Positions 49,533 through 58,928 are shown, counted from the first letter of the stretch. The stretch is 64,000 nucleotides of DNA from Nonomuraea guangzhouensis (GCF_019396345.1 NZ_JAHKRM010000012.1:248001-312000), one strand, 5' to 3'. The notes: generated by a model from the letters alone, not told the origin. A program made the numbers and translations.

Positions 49533-50435
49533 ATGATCGTCGTGTTCGGCGGGACGGGCAGGGTCGGCCGTCAGATCGTGGAGCGGCTCCACCAGGAGGA
49601 AAAGGCAGTGCGCGTCGTCACTCGTGATCCGAGCTCGGCAACCGCGGTTCGGGGCGTCGAGGTCGTCGCGGGCGACATCCACGACCAGCGCACGCTGGTG
49701 CGGGCCGCGTCCGGCGCGGAAGCGATCGTCTGCACCATCCAGGGCGGCGACGGCAAGGGGAACAACGGCCCCAAGGGCATCGAGGGCGCGGGGATCCCGC
49801 GCCTCATCGGCGTCGCACGCGACACCGCGGTCGAGAACTTCGTGTACATCTCGTCCGCCAGTGCCCGCGCCGACAGCCCCGTCGGGTTCTTCCGGCTCAA
49901 GTTCGAGGTCGAGCGCCTCCTGCGCGCCAGCGGCCTGCCGTACTCGATCCTGCGGCCCACCCACCTGATGGACACCTGGGTGGAGCTGCTCGCCGGGTCC
50001 ATCACCGGGAAGGGGAAGGCCACCGTGTTCGGCTCAGGCGCCAGTCCCGTCTCCTGGGTGGCCGGGAAGGACGTCGCCAGGGTCGCCGCCGCGCTCGCCG
50101 TCCGCCCCGGCGAAGGCTGGTCCGCCGACCTCGGCGGCCCCGAGGCACTGTCGCTGACGAAGGTCAACGACCTCATCGCGGCCACGCTGGGCCTGCGGAT
50201 CAAGAGCGAGAACAGGATGCCGGTCGGGATGCTCCGGGCGATGAGCCCGCTGACAAGGCCGTTCAACGAGGTCCTCGCCCGGCGGATGCAGATGGGGGCA
50301 CTGCTGGACACCCAGCCGCAGATCGTCGACTCCAGCGCGGTCTGGGCCCGGTTCGGGGAGCCGCTGTCCCTGTCGGCGTGGCTGGAGATCAATCGCCCGA
50401 GCCTTCCCGTACCCGTGAGCGACGTTGATCGGTGA
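49533..50435 (+). CDS. NAD(P)-binding SDR/NmrA-like protein
   Basis: 300 residues with AGGAGAG upstream. Atypical SDR: VVFGGTGRVGRQIVERLHQE is the dinucleotide site, VEVVAGDIHDQRTLVRAA the adenine-side strand, VYISSASA the Ser strand, and SGLPYSILRPTHLMDTW the substrate side. Without a Tyr-x3-Lys pair, so redox sensing or a specialised reductase rather than a classical dehydrogenase. Probably under the divergent TetR regulator. Confidence 0.87.
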   Translation: MIVVFGGTGRVGRQIVERLHQEEKAVRVVTRDPSSATAVRGVEVVAGDIHDQRTLVRAASGAEAIVCTIQGGDGKGNNGPKGIEGAGIPRLIGVARDTAVENFVYISSASARADSPVGFFRLKFEVERLLRASGLPYSILRPTHLMDTWVELLAGSITGKGKATVFGSGASPVSWVAGKDVARVAAALAVRPGEGWSADLGGPEALSLTKVNDLIAATLGLRIKSENRMPVGMLRAMSPLTRPFNEVLARRMQMGALLDTQPQIVDSSAVWARFGEPLSLSAWLEINRPSLPVPVSDVDR

Positions 50436-50460
50436 GGCCGTACGTGATGAGAATCAGATC

Positions 50461-53400
50461 ATGGGGACAGGGGATGCGGGCGGCCTCCGCCGAGCGGAGT
50501 CCCGGGAGTGGGATGGGGGGTGCCCGTACCAGGGGTTGGCGCCGTTCGAGAGTGACAGGAGCGAGCTGTTCTTCGGCCGTCGGCGGGCGATCCGCAACCT
50601 GCTGGAGCGGCTCGGGCCGAGGTTGACGGAGGACGGGTGCGTCCTGCTGGTGTCGGGTGCCTCGGGTGTCGGCAAGTCGTCGCTGTTGCGGGCCGGTCTG
50701 ATGCCCGCGCTGGGCGAGGGGACGCTGCCGGTGCCCGGCTCGGGGGAGTGGCCCCGGCTGCTGATCACACCCACCGCGGACCCCTTGCGCGCGCTGGCCG
50801 AGGCGTTGACGGAGACGTACGGCGGGCCCGTCGAGACGGTGTACGAGACGCTTCGGGACGATCCCGAGGCGGCTCTCGCGGAGGCCGGCCGCTTCGTCCT
50901 GGTGGTCGATCAGTTCGAGGAACTGTTCACCCTGGTGACCGACGAGCAGGAGCGGCAGGCGTACGTACGGGTCCTGCGGGCCATGGCCGAAGGCGCGCCG
51001 CGCGCAGGGGTGATCATCGGGGTGCGCGCGGACTACTGGGACCGTTGCGCGGCCTATCCGCAGTTCGCCGGGGCCATCCAGGACGGCCAGGTCATCGTCG
51101 AGCCGATGGCGGAGGCGGATCTGCGGCTGGCCATCACCGGTCCCGCCGCCGCGGTGGGCCTGGAGATCGAGCCCGGCCTGGTGGAGACCATCCTGGGGGA
51201 GCTGACCGCCGGCGATCGTTACGAGGCAGCCTCCCTGCCGCTGCTGTCACAGGCCCTGCTCAACACCTGGGAGAGGCGCGAGAACGGCAGGCTGACCACC
51301 CGAGGCTATGAGGAGTCCGGCCGGGTCCGTGACTCCGTGCGGCGTACGGCCGACGAGGTCCTCGGGCGGCTGTCGGCGGAGGACCGTAAGGCCGCGCTCC
51401 GGATCTTCCGGCGGATGGCGCTGATCACCGCGGGCGGGCGGCTGGCGCGGCGCAGGGTGACACTGGCCGAGATCCACGCCGCCGGGTCCGCGCACTCGGC
51501 GGAGCGGCGTGCCCAGGTCGAGGAGCTGCTCTCGGCGTTCGCCGACCGGCGCCTGCTCACGCTGCACGAGGACGGCGCCGAGATCGCCCACGACGCCTTG
51601 CTGACCGCCTGGCCCACGCTGCGGCAGTGGCTCGAACCCGACATGACCGCGCAGGCGGTGTACGACCAGCTCGTCGAGGACGCCACGCAGTGGGCCGAGA
51701 ACCACCGCGACCCCGCATACCTCTACCGGGGCGGTCGGCTGCTGGCGGTCCAGGACAGCCGGCCCCGCTGGGACCGCGACCCCGGGAGCTTCCCACCGCC
51801 CGGCCCCACGGTGGAGCGCTTCGTTACGGCGTCGACGGGGGCGGCACGGCGGGCGGGCCGCCGCCGGCGCCTCGTCATGGCCGGTCTCGCGGCGCTGTCG
51901 GTGCTCGCCCTGGTCGCCGCCGGCGCCGCCGTCAACGCGGCCGGCAACGCCGACCGGCAGGCGGACAACGCCGACCGGCAGCGACGGCTGGCGCTCTCGG
52001 GCGAGCTGGCCGCGGAGAGCGAGGTCGCCGATGATCCGGTGACGTCCGCGCTGCTGGCCGTGACGGCGTGGCGGATCGCGCGGACTCCCGATGCCCGCCA
52101 CCGCATGCTGGACGCGGCGGCGCATGCGGACCGGGGGGTTTTCGCCGCGCGGAACGGCTCCGTCACCGAGCTGCTGTTCAACCGCGACGGCTCGATCATC
52201 GCGACCGGAGGCGACGACGGCGTCGTGCGGCTGTGGGACACGGTGTCACACCGGCAGCTCGGCGCCCCGATCGTCCACAAGGGGAACTTGTGCGTCCTGG
52301 CCTTCCAGGCGGCCTTCAGCCCGGATGGGAAGGTCCTGGCCACGGCCTGCTTCACCGGCGTCCTGTTCTGGGACGTGTCCACGCGCCGGCCGCTGGGCGG
52401 CCCACTGGACGCCAAGGCAGGGGTGTCGGCGATGACGTTCAGCCCGGACGGCAGGACCCTCGCGACCTCGACCCCCGAGGGCGCCGTACGGTTGTGGGAC
52501 GTGGCCACCCGCCGCCAGATCGGAGCCGACATCGGACGCCCCGACCACGGGTCCGTCCGGAAGGCCATCAAGGAGGTGGCCTTCACCCCGGACGGGAAAC
52601 GCCTGATCACCGCCGGGGCCGACGACACCGCGCGGATCTGGGACATCGCCACCCGCCGCCAGGTCGGCAAGGCGCTCACCGGGCACACCGGCGACATCAA
52701 CGGCATGTCCCTCAGCCCGGACGGGTCCACGCTCGCGACGATCAGTGTGGACCGGACCCTCCGGCTGTGGAACCTCACCACCCGCAAGCAGATCGGCGGC
52801 GCCCTGCGCGACCCCGGCGGCTTCCGCGGAATCGCCTTCAGCCCGGACGGGAAGAGGCTCGCCACCACCGGAGGAGACGGCCTGACCAGGCTGTGGGACA
52901 CCGCCGGCCGCCAACCGGTGGGCCCGCCGCTGACCGGCAGGCGATCGAACGTCGCGCGCGTGGCCTTCAGCCCGGACGGCAGGACCCTCGCGGCCGCCGG
53001 CGGGGACGGCAAGGTGTGGTTATGGGACCCGAGGGCGCACCGCCAGATCGGCACCGGGATGCCCGCCACCTTGGACGTCGTCTTCAGCCCGGACGGAAAG
53101 ATCCTGGCCGCCTCCGACCCCGTGGTCGCCCTGGGCACCGGCGCGGCCGATCGTGGCGTCCGGTTCTACGACGTGGCCACCCAGCGCGAAGCCGGACCTC
53201 GCCCGCGCCCCGAAGGCGACCCCGCGCCTGATGACAACGCCGTCGTCCACTCGATCAGGTTCAGCCGCGACGGGAGGACGTTCAGCACGGCGAGCACCGA
53301 CGGCACCGTACGGCTGTGGGACACCGCGACCCGCCGTCAGATCGGCGACGCCGCCCAGCTCGGTCCCAACGCGGAGTTGAGCCCCGACGGCCGGCTGCTC

Positions 53401-54081
53401 GCCACCTGGGTACGTGGCGGTTCCATCGGATTCTGGGACGTCGTGGGCCATCGCGAGGTCGGGCCCCGCATCACCGTTCCCGGCCACACCGACCTCGTTC
53501 CGGCGATGGCGTTCAGCCCCGGCGGCGCCACCCTCGCCGTGGCGGGCAATGACCATACCGTGCGGCTTTTCGACGTGGCCACGCACCGCCAGATCGGCGC
53601 TCCGCTGAACGCCGGCGTCACGAGCTTCCACACCGCTCTGACGTTCAGCCTCGACGGCAGGACCCTCGCCACCACGGCGGAGGACGGCACCGTACGACTG
53701 TGGGACGTGGCAGGTCAACGCGAGATCGGCGCCATCCTGACCGGTCACACCGACGTCGTCGCCGCGATGGCGTTCAGTCCCGACGGCAGGACCCTCGCCA
53801 CCGGGTCCGCGGATCACACCGTACGGCTCTGGGACGTGCCGACCCTCCGCCAGATCGGCCCCCCGCTGACCGGTCATACGAAGAACGTGGTCGGGGTCGC
53901 CTACAGCCCGGACGGGACCACGCTCGCCACGGTGAGCGCCGACAGGACCCTGCGGCTGTGGAACGTCGCCGCCCCCGCCGACCCCGCCGCCACGGTCTGC
54001 GCCGACGCGGGCCGCTCGTTCACCCGCGCCGAATGGCAGCGCTATGTGGTCGGAGAGGCATTCCGGCAGGTATGCCCCTAG
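50461..54081 (+). CDS. nSTAND1 NTPase - membrane helix - 14 WD40 repeats
   Basis: 1206 residues from the ATG at 50461; a TTG 36 bases earlier would overlap the previous gene, and neither start has a good ribosome site. CPYQGLAPFESDRSELFFGR (about 23-42) opens the nSTAND1 NTPase, Walker A SGASGVGKSSLLRAG (near 64-78), Walker B FVLVVDQFEELF (near 144-155), and a helical region to about 470. One membrane helix follows (about 473-497, VMAGLAALSVLALVAAGAA). Residues 560-1170 hold 14 WD40 units (FSPDGRTLATxxxDxTVRLWD), two seven-blade propellers. A signalling NTPase with a binding platform; ligand unknown. Confidence 0.9.
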   Translation: MGTGDAGGLRRAESREWDGGCPYQGLAPFESDRSELFFGRRRAIRNLLERLGPRLTEDGCVLLVSGASGVGKSSLLRAGLMPALGEGTLPVPGSGEWPRLLITPTADPLRALAEALTETYGGPVETVYETLRDDPEAALAEAGRFVLVVDQFEELFTLVTDEQERQAYVRVLRAMAEGAPRAGVIIGVRADYWDRCAAYPQFAGAIQDGQVIVEPMAEADLRLAITGPAAAVGLEIEPGLVETILGELTAGDRYEAASLPLLSQALLNTWERRENGRLTTRGYEESGRVRDSVRRTADEVLGRLSAEDRKAALRIFRRMALITAGGRLARRRVTLAEIHAAGSAHSAERRAQVEELLSAFADRRLLTLHEDGAEIAHDALLTAWPTLRQWLEPDMTAQAVYDQLVEDATQWAENHRDPAYLYRGGRLLAVQDSRPRWDRDPGSFPPPGPTVERFVTASTGAARRAGRRRRLVMAGLAALSVLALVAAGAAVNAAGNADRQADNADRQRRLALSGELAAESEVADDPVTSALLAVTAWRIARTPDARHRMLDAAAHADRGVFAARNGSVTELLFNRDGSIIATGGDDGVVRLWDTVSHRQLGAPIVHKGNLCVLAFQAAFSPDGKVLATACFTGVLFWDVSTRRPLGGPLDAKAGVSAMTFSPDGRTLATSTPEGAVRLWDVATRRQIGADIGRPDHGSVRKAIKEVAFTPDGKRLITAGADDTARIWDIATRRQVGKALTGHTGDINGMSLSPDGSTLATISVDRTLRLWNLTTRKQIGGALRDPGGFRGIAFSPDGKRLATTGGDGLTRLWDTAGRQPVGPPLTGRRSNVARVAFSPDGRTLAAAGGDGKVWLWDPRAHRQIGTGMPATLDVVFSPDGKILAASDPVVALGTGAADRGVRFYDVATQREAGPRPRPEGDPAPDDNAVVHSIRFSRDGRTFSTASTDGTVRLWDTATRRQIGDAAQLGPNAELSPDGRLLATWVRGGSIGFWDVVGHREVGPRITVPGHTDLVPAMAFSPGGATLAVAGNDHTVRLFDVATHRQIGAPLNAGVTSFHTALTFSLDGRTLATTAEDGTVRLWDVAGQREIGAILTGHTDVVAAMAFSPDGRTLATGSADHTVRLWDVPTLRQIGPPLTGHTKNVVGVAYSPDGTTLATVSADRTLRLWNVAAPADPAATVCADAGRSFTRAEWQRYVVGEAFRQVCP

Positions 54082-54085
54082 GTGG

Positions 54086-54922
54086 TTAGCCGAGCAGGGA
54101 GCGGACGTACTCGCCGACCGGCCTGGTCGGGCGGCCGATGAGGTCGCTCAGCGTGCCGGGGGTGTCGGCGAGCCAGCCACGGGAGATGTTGACGTCCACG
54201 TCGGCCAGGAGCCCCGCGAACGGAGCCGGGACGCCGGCGCCGGCCAGGACACCCGCGAAGTCGTCCTTCGGCAGGTTCTGATACGCGACCTCCTTGCCCG
54301 AGACCTGGGCGATCTCGGCGGCCAGGTCGGCGAGGGCCCAGGCGGTGTCACCCCCCAGCTCGTACACCTTGCCGTCGTGGCCCGTTCCGGCCAGCACGGC
54401 GGCCGCTCCGGCGGCGTAGTCCGCGCGGGCGGCCGAGGCGATCCGGCCGTCGCCGGCGGCGCCGTAGACGGCGCCGAGCTGGGGGGCCATCGCGATCGAC
54501 TGCTCGTAGTTCTCGTGGTACCAGTTGTTGCGCAGGATCGTGTACGTCACGCCGGACGCCTTGACGTACTCCTCGGTGGCCCGGTGGTCGGCGGCGAGGC
54601 CGGCCTCGGTGGTGTCGGCCTTGGGCGCGCTGGTGTAGACGAGCGTGGCGCCGGCCTCCTTGGCCGCGTCCACGACCGCCGCGTGCTGTTGGACCCGGTT
54701 GGCGTCGATGCCCGAGATGAGCAGCACCTTGGTGGCGTCCTGGAGCGCGCTCTTGAACGTCTCCGGCCGGTCGTAGTCGAGCTCCCGGACCTCGACGCCC
54801 AGGTCGGCGGCCTTCTCCGGGGTGCGTACGGCCGCGACGATCTCCGCTGCCGCCACGCGCTGCTTCAGGTCCTCGATCACCAGTCGGCCCAGATGTCCGC
54901 TTGCTCCGGTCACCACGATCAT
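54086..54922 (-). CDS. SDR-type NAD(P)H-binding protein, quinone-reductase-like (QorB family)
   Basis: 278 residues. VVTGASGHLGRLVIEDLKQR (residues 3-22) is the NADP site; ILRNNWYHENYEQSI and DDFAGVLAGAGVP are characteristic of the NmrA/QorB group. Divergent from the HxlR gene, an arrangement in which HxlR regulators control redox-cycling quinone or aldehyde responses. It ends four bases from the convergent WD40 gene. Confidence 0.88.
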   Translation of the reverse strand: MIVVTGASGHLGRLVIEDLKQRVAAAEIVAAVRTPEKAADLGVEVRELDYDRPETFKSALQDATKVLLISGIDANRVQQHAAVVDAAKEAGATLVYTSAPKADTTEAGLAADHRATEEYVKASGVTYTILRNNWYHENYEQSIAMAPQLGAVYGAAGDGRIASAARADYAAGAAAVLAGTGHDGKVYELGGDTAWALADLAAEIAQVSGKEVAYQNLPKDDFAGVLAGAGVPAPFAGLLADVDVNISRGWLADTPGTLSDLIGRPTRPVGEYVRSLLG

Positions 54923-54948
54923 GATTGTTGTGCTCCCTGGAAGTTAGT

Positions 54949-54961
54949 ACTTTCGAAAGGT
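54949..54961. promoter_or_regulatory. Probable HxlR operator
   Basis: ACTTTCGAAAGGT, a palindrome centred on TTCGAA, lies in the 69-base gap between the divergent SDR and HxlR genes; TAAGTGCTT next to it echoes the left flank TTAGTACTT. Confidence 0.55.
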
Positions 54962-54991
54962 AAGTGCTTGCTAGGGGGTAAGCTAGCACGT

Positions 54992-55363
54992 ATGGAGGAG
55001 TTCGAGAACCTGGTGGCCGATGTCTTCTCACGCAAGTGCACCTCCCGCTCGGTGCTGGAGACCATCACCGGCCGGTGGGCGATCCTGGCGCTGGTGGCCC
55101 TGCATGAGGGGTCCTACCGCTTCAACGCGCTGCGCCGCCGCGTCGACGGGGTGAGCGAGAAGATGCTGTCCCAGACCCTCCAGGCCCTCGAACGCGACGG
55201 CATGGTGCTGCGCGTCGCCGAGCACACGATCCCGCCCCGGGTCGAATACAGCCTCACCCCGCTCGGCCGCGAAGCCGCCGAGCACCTGGTCCCCCTCATC
55301 TCCTGGTCGGAGGACCGCATGCCCCAGGTCGCCGCCGCCCGCGAGGGCTACCAGGGGCGTTAA
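54992..55363 (+). CDS. HxlR-family transcriptional regulator
   Basis: 123 residues. The family Cys is Cys16 (RKCTSRSVLETITGRWAI); the winged helix runs from about 22 to 100 with LRRRVDGVSEKMLSQTLQAL as recognition helix and YSLTPLGREAAEHL as wing. In QorR-like members that Cys senses quinones, methylglyoxal or oxidants; here it is present, so a redox role with the divergent QorB-like gene is likely. Confidence 0.9.
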   Translation: MEEFENLVADVFSRKCTSRSVLETITGRWAILALVALHEGSYRFNALRRRVDGVSEKMLSQTLQALERDGMVLRVAEHTIPPRVEYSLTPLGREAAEHLVPLISWSEDRMPQVAAAREGYQGR

Positions 55364-55449
55364 GCGCGCCTGGCTGTTTCCGGCATGTCACGATTCGGTA
55401 TCGCGCTCTTGACGTCCGCCGCCTCGTGAGTAAAAGTCGAGCCACATCG

Positions 55450-55581
55450 TTGAACCGGTTCGCTTGATTTCGAGGAGCCGTAGGCGGATACCCCGCGAGT
55501 CGCGGGGGCGTCAGCATGGCAATCCCCAGGGAATAGTGCGTTCTGCTCGACTTTTCTGGCGTTATCGTCGAACCGGTTCGA
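55450..55581. promoter_or_regulatory. Two LacI-type operators before the LacI gene
   Basis: TTGAACCGGTTCGC (55450-55463) and the perfect palindrome TCGAACCGGTTCGA (55568-55581) are spaced 118 bases centre to centre, the second 18 bases before the LacI start. Paired sites allow looping; they probably serve autoregulation. The intervening sequence has no coding potential. Confidence 0.65.
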
Positions 55582-55599
55582 CAGTTATGGAAGGTGAAT

Positions 55600-56631
55600 G
55601 TGGCGACGATCGGAGACGTGGCCCGGGAGGCCGGGGTGAGCCGCAGCACGGCGTCGTACGCGCTGTCGGGCAAGCGGCCCATCTCGGAAGAGGTCCGCCT
55701 GCGCGTGCTGGCGGCGGCCGAGGCGCTCGCGTACACGCCGAACGCGGGCGCTCGCGCCCTGGCCACCTCCCAGACCAAGGTCCTCGGTCTGCTCGCCCAG
55801 TTCCACGAAGACGAGTTCGCGCCCGCGATGATGCAGTACATCCTGGGCGTCACGGACACCGCCCGCGACCTGGGCTACGACACGCTGCTGGTCACCGAGG
55901 CCGACGGCGCGCGGGCGCTGCGGCGCATCACCGACTCCCGGATGGTGGACGGCGTCGTCCTGATGAACATCGCGCAGGAGGACTCACGACTGCCCATCCT
56001 GCGCGCGGCGCCGCAGCCCGGCGCGCTGGTCGGCCTGCCGGGCGACTGTTCGGGGCTCGACGTGTTCGACCTCGACTTCGAGGAGGCCGGAAGGGGCATG
56101 GTGGACCACCTCCACCGGCTCGGCCACCGCGAGCTCATCCTGGTCTCGCAGCCGGAACACGTCGTCGAGCGCGGCGGCGCGTACGTGTGGCGGCTGAGGG
56201 ACGCCGCACTCGAACGCGCGCGGCAGCTCGGTGTCACCCTGCACGCGGTGTACGGCGAGTCCCGGCAGCCGGCCGTCGGGCGCCTGCTCAACGCCTTGCT
56301 AGACGCGCACCCCTCGGCGACGGGCCTGCTGATCAACAACGAGGCGGCCGCCGCGGCCCTGCCCTCCGTCACCTACGAGCGGGGACTCCGGGTGCCCGAG
56401 GACCTGTCGGTCATCGGGCGCTACTCCGCGGAGTTCGCCGCCACCTTCTCTCTGCCCTATTCGTTCATCGAGAGCGCACCCGACCGGTTAGGAGCCATGG
56501 CGGTACGCCAGCTCGTACGCCGCGTGGAATCGGCGGCGGCCCGGACCGAGCCGTTCGTCGTGCGCTTCATCTCTCCCGAACTGGTGTCCCGGGGAAGCAC
56601 CGCACCCCCGAAAGCCCCGCCCGCCCGCTGA
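55600..56631 (+). CDS. LacI-family transcriptional regulator
   Basis: 343 residues from GTG at 55600 (GGAAGG five bases upstream). N-terminal helix-turn-helix with hinge: IGDVAREAGVSRSTASYALS (residues 4-23), then YTPNAGARALATSQTKVLGL. Periplasmic-binding-like effector domain 60-330, with VDGVVLMNIAQED and PEDLSVIGRYSAEFAATF. It stands directly before the glycan-use operon. Its own upstream operator (GAACCGGTTC core) differs from the one in front of the transport operon, so a second LacI protein may control that operon. Confidence 0.9.
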   Translation: MATIGDVAREAGVSRSTASYALSGKRPISEEVRLRVLAAAEALAYTPNAGARALATSQTKVLGLLAQFHEDEFAPAMMQYILGVTDTARDLGYDTLLVTEADGARALRRITDSRMVDGVVLMNIAQEDSRLPILRAAPQPGALVGLPGDCSGLDVFDLDFEEAGRGMVDHLHRLGHRELILVSQPEHVVERGGAYVWRLRDAALERARQLGVTLHAVYGESRQPAVGRLLNALLDAHPSATGLLINNEAAAAALPSVTYERGLRVPEDLSVIGRYSAEFAATFSLPYSFIESAPDRLGAMAVRQLVRRVESAAARTEPFVVRFISPELVSRGSTAPPKAPPAR

Positions 56632-56672
56632 ACTGCGGGCCACAGCCCTGCGACCGTCCGGCCACAGTAAAA

Positions 56673-56686
56673 TGTGAGCGCTAACA
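56673..56686. promoter_or_regulatory. LacI-type operator of the glycan-use operon
   Basis: TGTGAGCGCTAACA, a near-perfect 14-base palindrome with the AGCGCT centre common to many LacI/CcpA-family sites, lies 13 bases before the binding-protein ATG. Confidence 0.65.
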
Positions 56687-56699
56687 TTGGAGGAATCCA

Positions 56700-57962
56700 A
56701 TGCCCCGTCCATCCACGTCCACGAAGATCGGTGCCGCCGTCCTGGCACTGTCCGCCCTGGCCGCCTGCTCATCCGCTCCCCAGGGCGGCGGCGCCGCCAC
56801 CAGCAGCGCGTCCGCCGGCGGCGCCTACACGTGGTGGGACCCGTACCCGCAGCACGACCCGGCCTCCGCCTGGGCCAAGCGGGTGAACGCCTGCGGGCAG
56901 CAGGCCGGTGTCACCATCCAGCGCACCGCGTACGACACGACCGCGCTGACGAACCAGGCCCTGCTCGCCGGCCAGGAAGGCAACGCGCCCGACGTCATCC
57001 TCCTCGACAACCCGGCCGTCTCCACCCTGGCGGACGCCGGGATGCTCACCTCGATGGACGAGTTCGGCCTCGACACGGCGAAATTCGACAAGAACCTCAT
57101 CGCCGCCGGAGAGCTGGACGGCAAGACGTACGGCATCCCCATCGGCGCGAACACCCTCGCCCTGTACTACAACAAGAAGATCCTCGACGCCGCCGGCGTC
57201 GACCCGAAATCGATCAAGGACTGGGCCTCGCTCAACGCGGCGCTGAAGAAGGTCAAGGCGGCGGGCAAGAAGCCGATCACCTTCTCGGCCATCGGCACGG
57301 AGGAGGGCTCGTTCCAGTTCCTGCCGTGGTTCTGGGGCGCCGGCGCGCAGCTCACCCAGCTCGACTCGCCCCAGGCCGCCGAGGCGCTCACCCTGTGGAA
57401 CACGTGGATCAAGGACGGCACCGCGCCCAACTCGGTCATCAGCAACTCCCAGAACACCACCTGGGAGGAGTTCCTCACCGGCGAGTTCGCCTTCGCCGAG
57501 AACGGCACCTGGCAGATCAACAGCGCCGCCAAGGTCGGCTTCCCCACCGGCATCGTGCAGATCCCGGGCAAGGACGGCGGGGCCGCCCCCACGCCGACGG
57601 GCGGTGAGTTCATCACGGTCCCGGTGCAGAAGGACACCCAGCGCTACACCACCACGAAGAAGATCCTCGACTGCATGACGACGCCCGAGGGCCTGGTGGA
57701 GACCGGTACGACGTTCGCGTACTACATCCCGTCCACCGCGGACGGGCAGAAGGCGATCCTGGCGAAGGAGCCCAGCCTGCGGCCATGGGTCGAAGCGGTG
57801 CGGTCGGCGAAGGGCCGGACGAGCGACAACCTCGGCACCAAGTACCCGAAGATCTCCGAGGCCATGTGGACGGCGGTGCAGAAGGCGCTGAGCGGCACGG
57901 CGAGCCCGGCCGACGCGCTCAAGGCGGCCCAGGCCCAGGCCAAGCGGGCGATCGGCGGCTGA
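56700..57962 (+). CDS. Sugar ABC transporter substrate-binding lipoprotein (CUT1)
   Basis: 420 residues, GGAGG seven bases upstream. Lipoprotein signal ending LSALAACSS (lipidated Cys about 22) with Gly/Ala/Ser linker. Family 1 extracellular solute-binding pattern: YTWWDPYPQHDPASAW, APDVILLDNPAVSTLADAG, ALYYNKKILDAAGVD (the sugar-cleft segment) and FLPWFWGAGAQ. Oligosaccharide uptake; GH127 and GH39-like genes in the same operon suggest an arabinofuranosyl- or related oligosaccharide. Confidence 0.92.
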   Translation: MPRPSTSTKIGAAVLALSALAACSSAPQGGGAATSSASAGGAYTWWDPYPQHDPASAWAKRVNACGQQAGVTIQRTAYDTTALTNQALLAGQEGNAPDVILLDNPAVSTLADAGMLTSMDEFGLDTAKFDKNLIAAGELDGKTYGIPIGANTLALYYNKKILDAAGVDPKSIKDWASLNAALKKVKAAGKKPITFSAIGTEEGSFQFLPWFWGAGAQLTQLDSPQAAEALTLWNTWIKDGTAPNSVISNSQNTTWEEFLTGEFAFAENGTWQINSAAKVGFPTGIVQIPGKDGGAAPTPTGGEFITVPVQKDTQRYTTTKKILDCMTTPEGLVETGTTFAYYIPSTADGQKAILAKEPSLRPWVEAVRSAKGRTSDNLGTKYPKISEAMWTAVQKALSGTASPADALKAAQAQAKRAIGG

Positions 57963-57965
57963 GCC

Positions 57966-58928
57966 GTGCTGACCAGGACCCGCACCCAGGAGGTGGCGGC
58001 CTTCGACGACAGCGTGGTGAGCCGGGCGGCGGCGGGCTTCACCGCCCGGCGCCGCTCGCGGCAGTGGACCGCCTTCGCCTTCCTCGCGCCGCTCGTCGTC
58101 TACCTGGCCGTCTTCTACGCCTATCCGCTGTATCGCAACATCGACCTCAGCGTGCACGACTACACGCCGCGCGCCTTCGTGCGGGGCGACCCGGAGTTCA
58201 CCGGGCTGGACAACTACCTCGACGTCGTCTCCGACGACACGTTCCTGGCGGCCCTGCGTAACACGGCCCTGTTCACCCTGGGGTCCATCGCCGTCCAGTA
58301 CGCCCTCGGCCTGGCCCTCGCGGTCTTCTTCCACCGCAACTTCCGCCTGTCCGTGGTGCTGCGGGCGATGTTCCTCGTGCCGTGGCTGCTGCCGCTGATC
58401 GTCTCCGCCTCGACCTGGTCGTGGATGCTCAACAGCGACAATGGCATCGTCAACACGGTCCTCCAGGCGTTCGGGATCGGCCAGATCAACTGGCTGACGT
58501 CCCCCGACACCTCGCTGCTGTCCGTCACGGTCGCCAACATCTGGCTTGGGATCCCCTTCAACCTGGTGATCCTCTACGCCGGGCTGCAGAACATCCCGGC
58601 CGACCTGTACGAGGCCGCCGGCCTGGACGGGGCGAACGCGTGGCAGCGGTTCTGGCGCATCACCTTCCCTCTGCTGCGCCCGGTGTCGGCGATCACCCTG
58701 CTGCTCGGGCTGATCTACACGCTCAAGGTCGTCGACATCATCTGGATCATGACGAAGGGCGGGCCGGCGGACGCGTCCACGACGCTGGCGATCTGGTCCT
58801 ACCGAGAGGCGTTCGGCACCGGCCAGCCCGACTTCTCCCCGGCGGCGGCTGTCGGCAACCTGCTCATCCTCATCGCGTTCACCGCCGGACTCGTGCACGT
58901 GCGCCTGCAGCGCAAGGAGGAAACATGA
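57966..58928 (+). CDS. Sugar ABC permease (CUT1, MalF type)
   Basis: 320 residues, GTG start three bases after the previous stop. Six membrane segments after a long cytoplasmic N-terminus; FLAPLVVYLAVFYAYPLYRN is helix 1, and the EAA loop is LYEAAGLDGANAWQRFWRIT. First half of a heterodimeric channel. The ATPase gene is absent, so a shared MsiK-like ATPase from elsewhere must energise it, as usual in actinobacteria. Confidence 0.92.
   Translation: MLTRTRTQEVAAFDDSVVSRAAAGFTARRRSRQWTAFAFLAPLVVYLAVFYAYPLYRNIDLSVHDYTPRAFVRGDPEFTGLDNYLDVVSDDTFLAALRNTALFTLGSIAVQYALGLALAVFFHRNFRLSVVLRAMFLVPWLLPLIVSASTWSWMLNSDNGIVNTVLQAFGIGQINWLTSPDTSLLSVTVANIWLGIPFNLVILYAGLQNIPADLYEAAGLDGANAWQRFWRITFPLLRPVSAITLLLGLIYTLKVVDIIWIMTKGGPADASTTLAIWSYREAFGTGQPDFSPAAAVGNLLILIAFTAGLVHVRLQRKEET

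Noticed and set aside
51723..53138. Repeated DNA words inside the WD40 gene, resembling an array
   Set aside because: The repeat length follows the roughly 40-codon WD40 unit and stays in frame; spacers code for protein, so it is not a CRISPR or satellite.
50461..54081. nSTAND1-WD40 gene as an Avs-like anti-phage system
   Set aside because: No nuclease, protease, TIR or other effector domain is visible and no defence genes are nearby; kept only as an open question.
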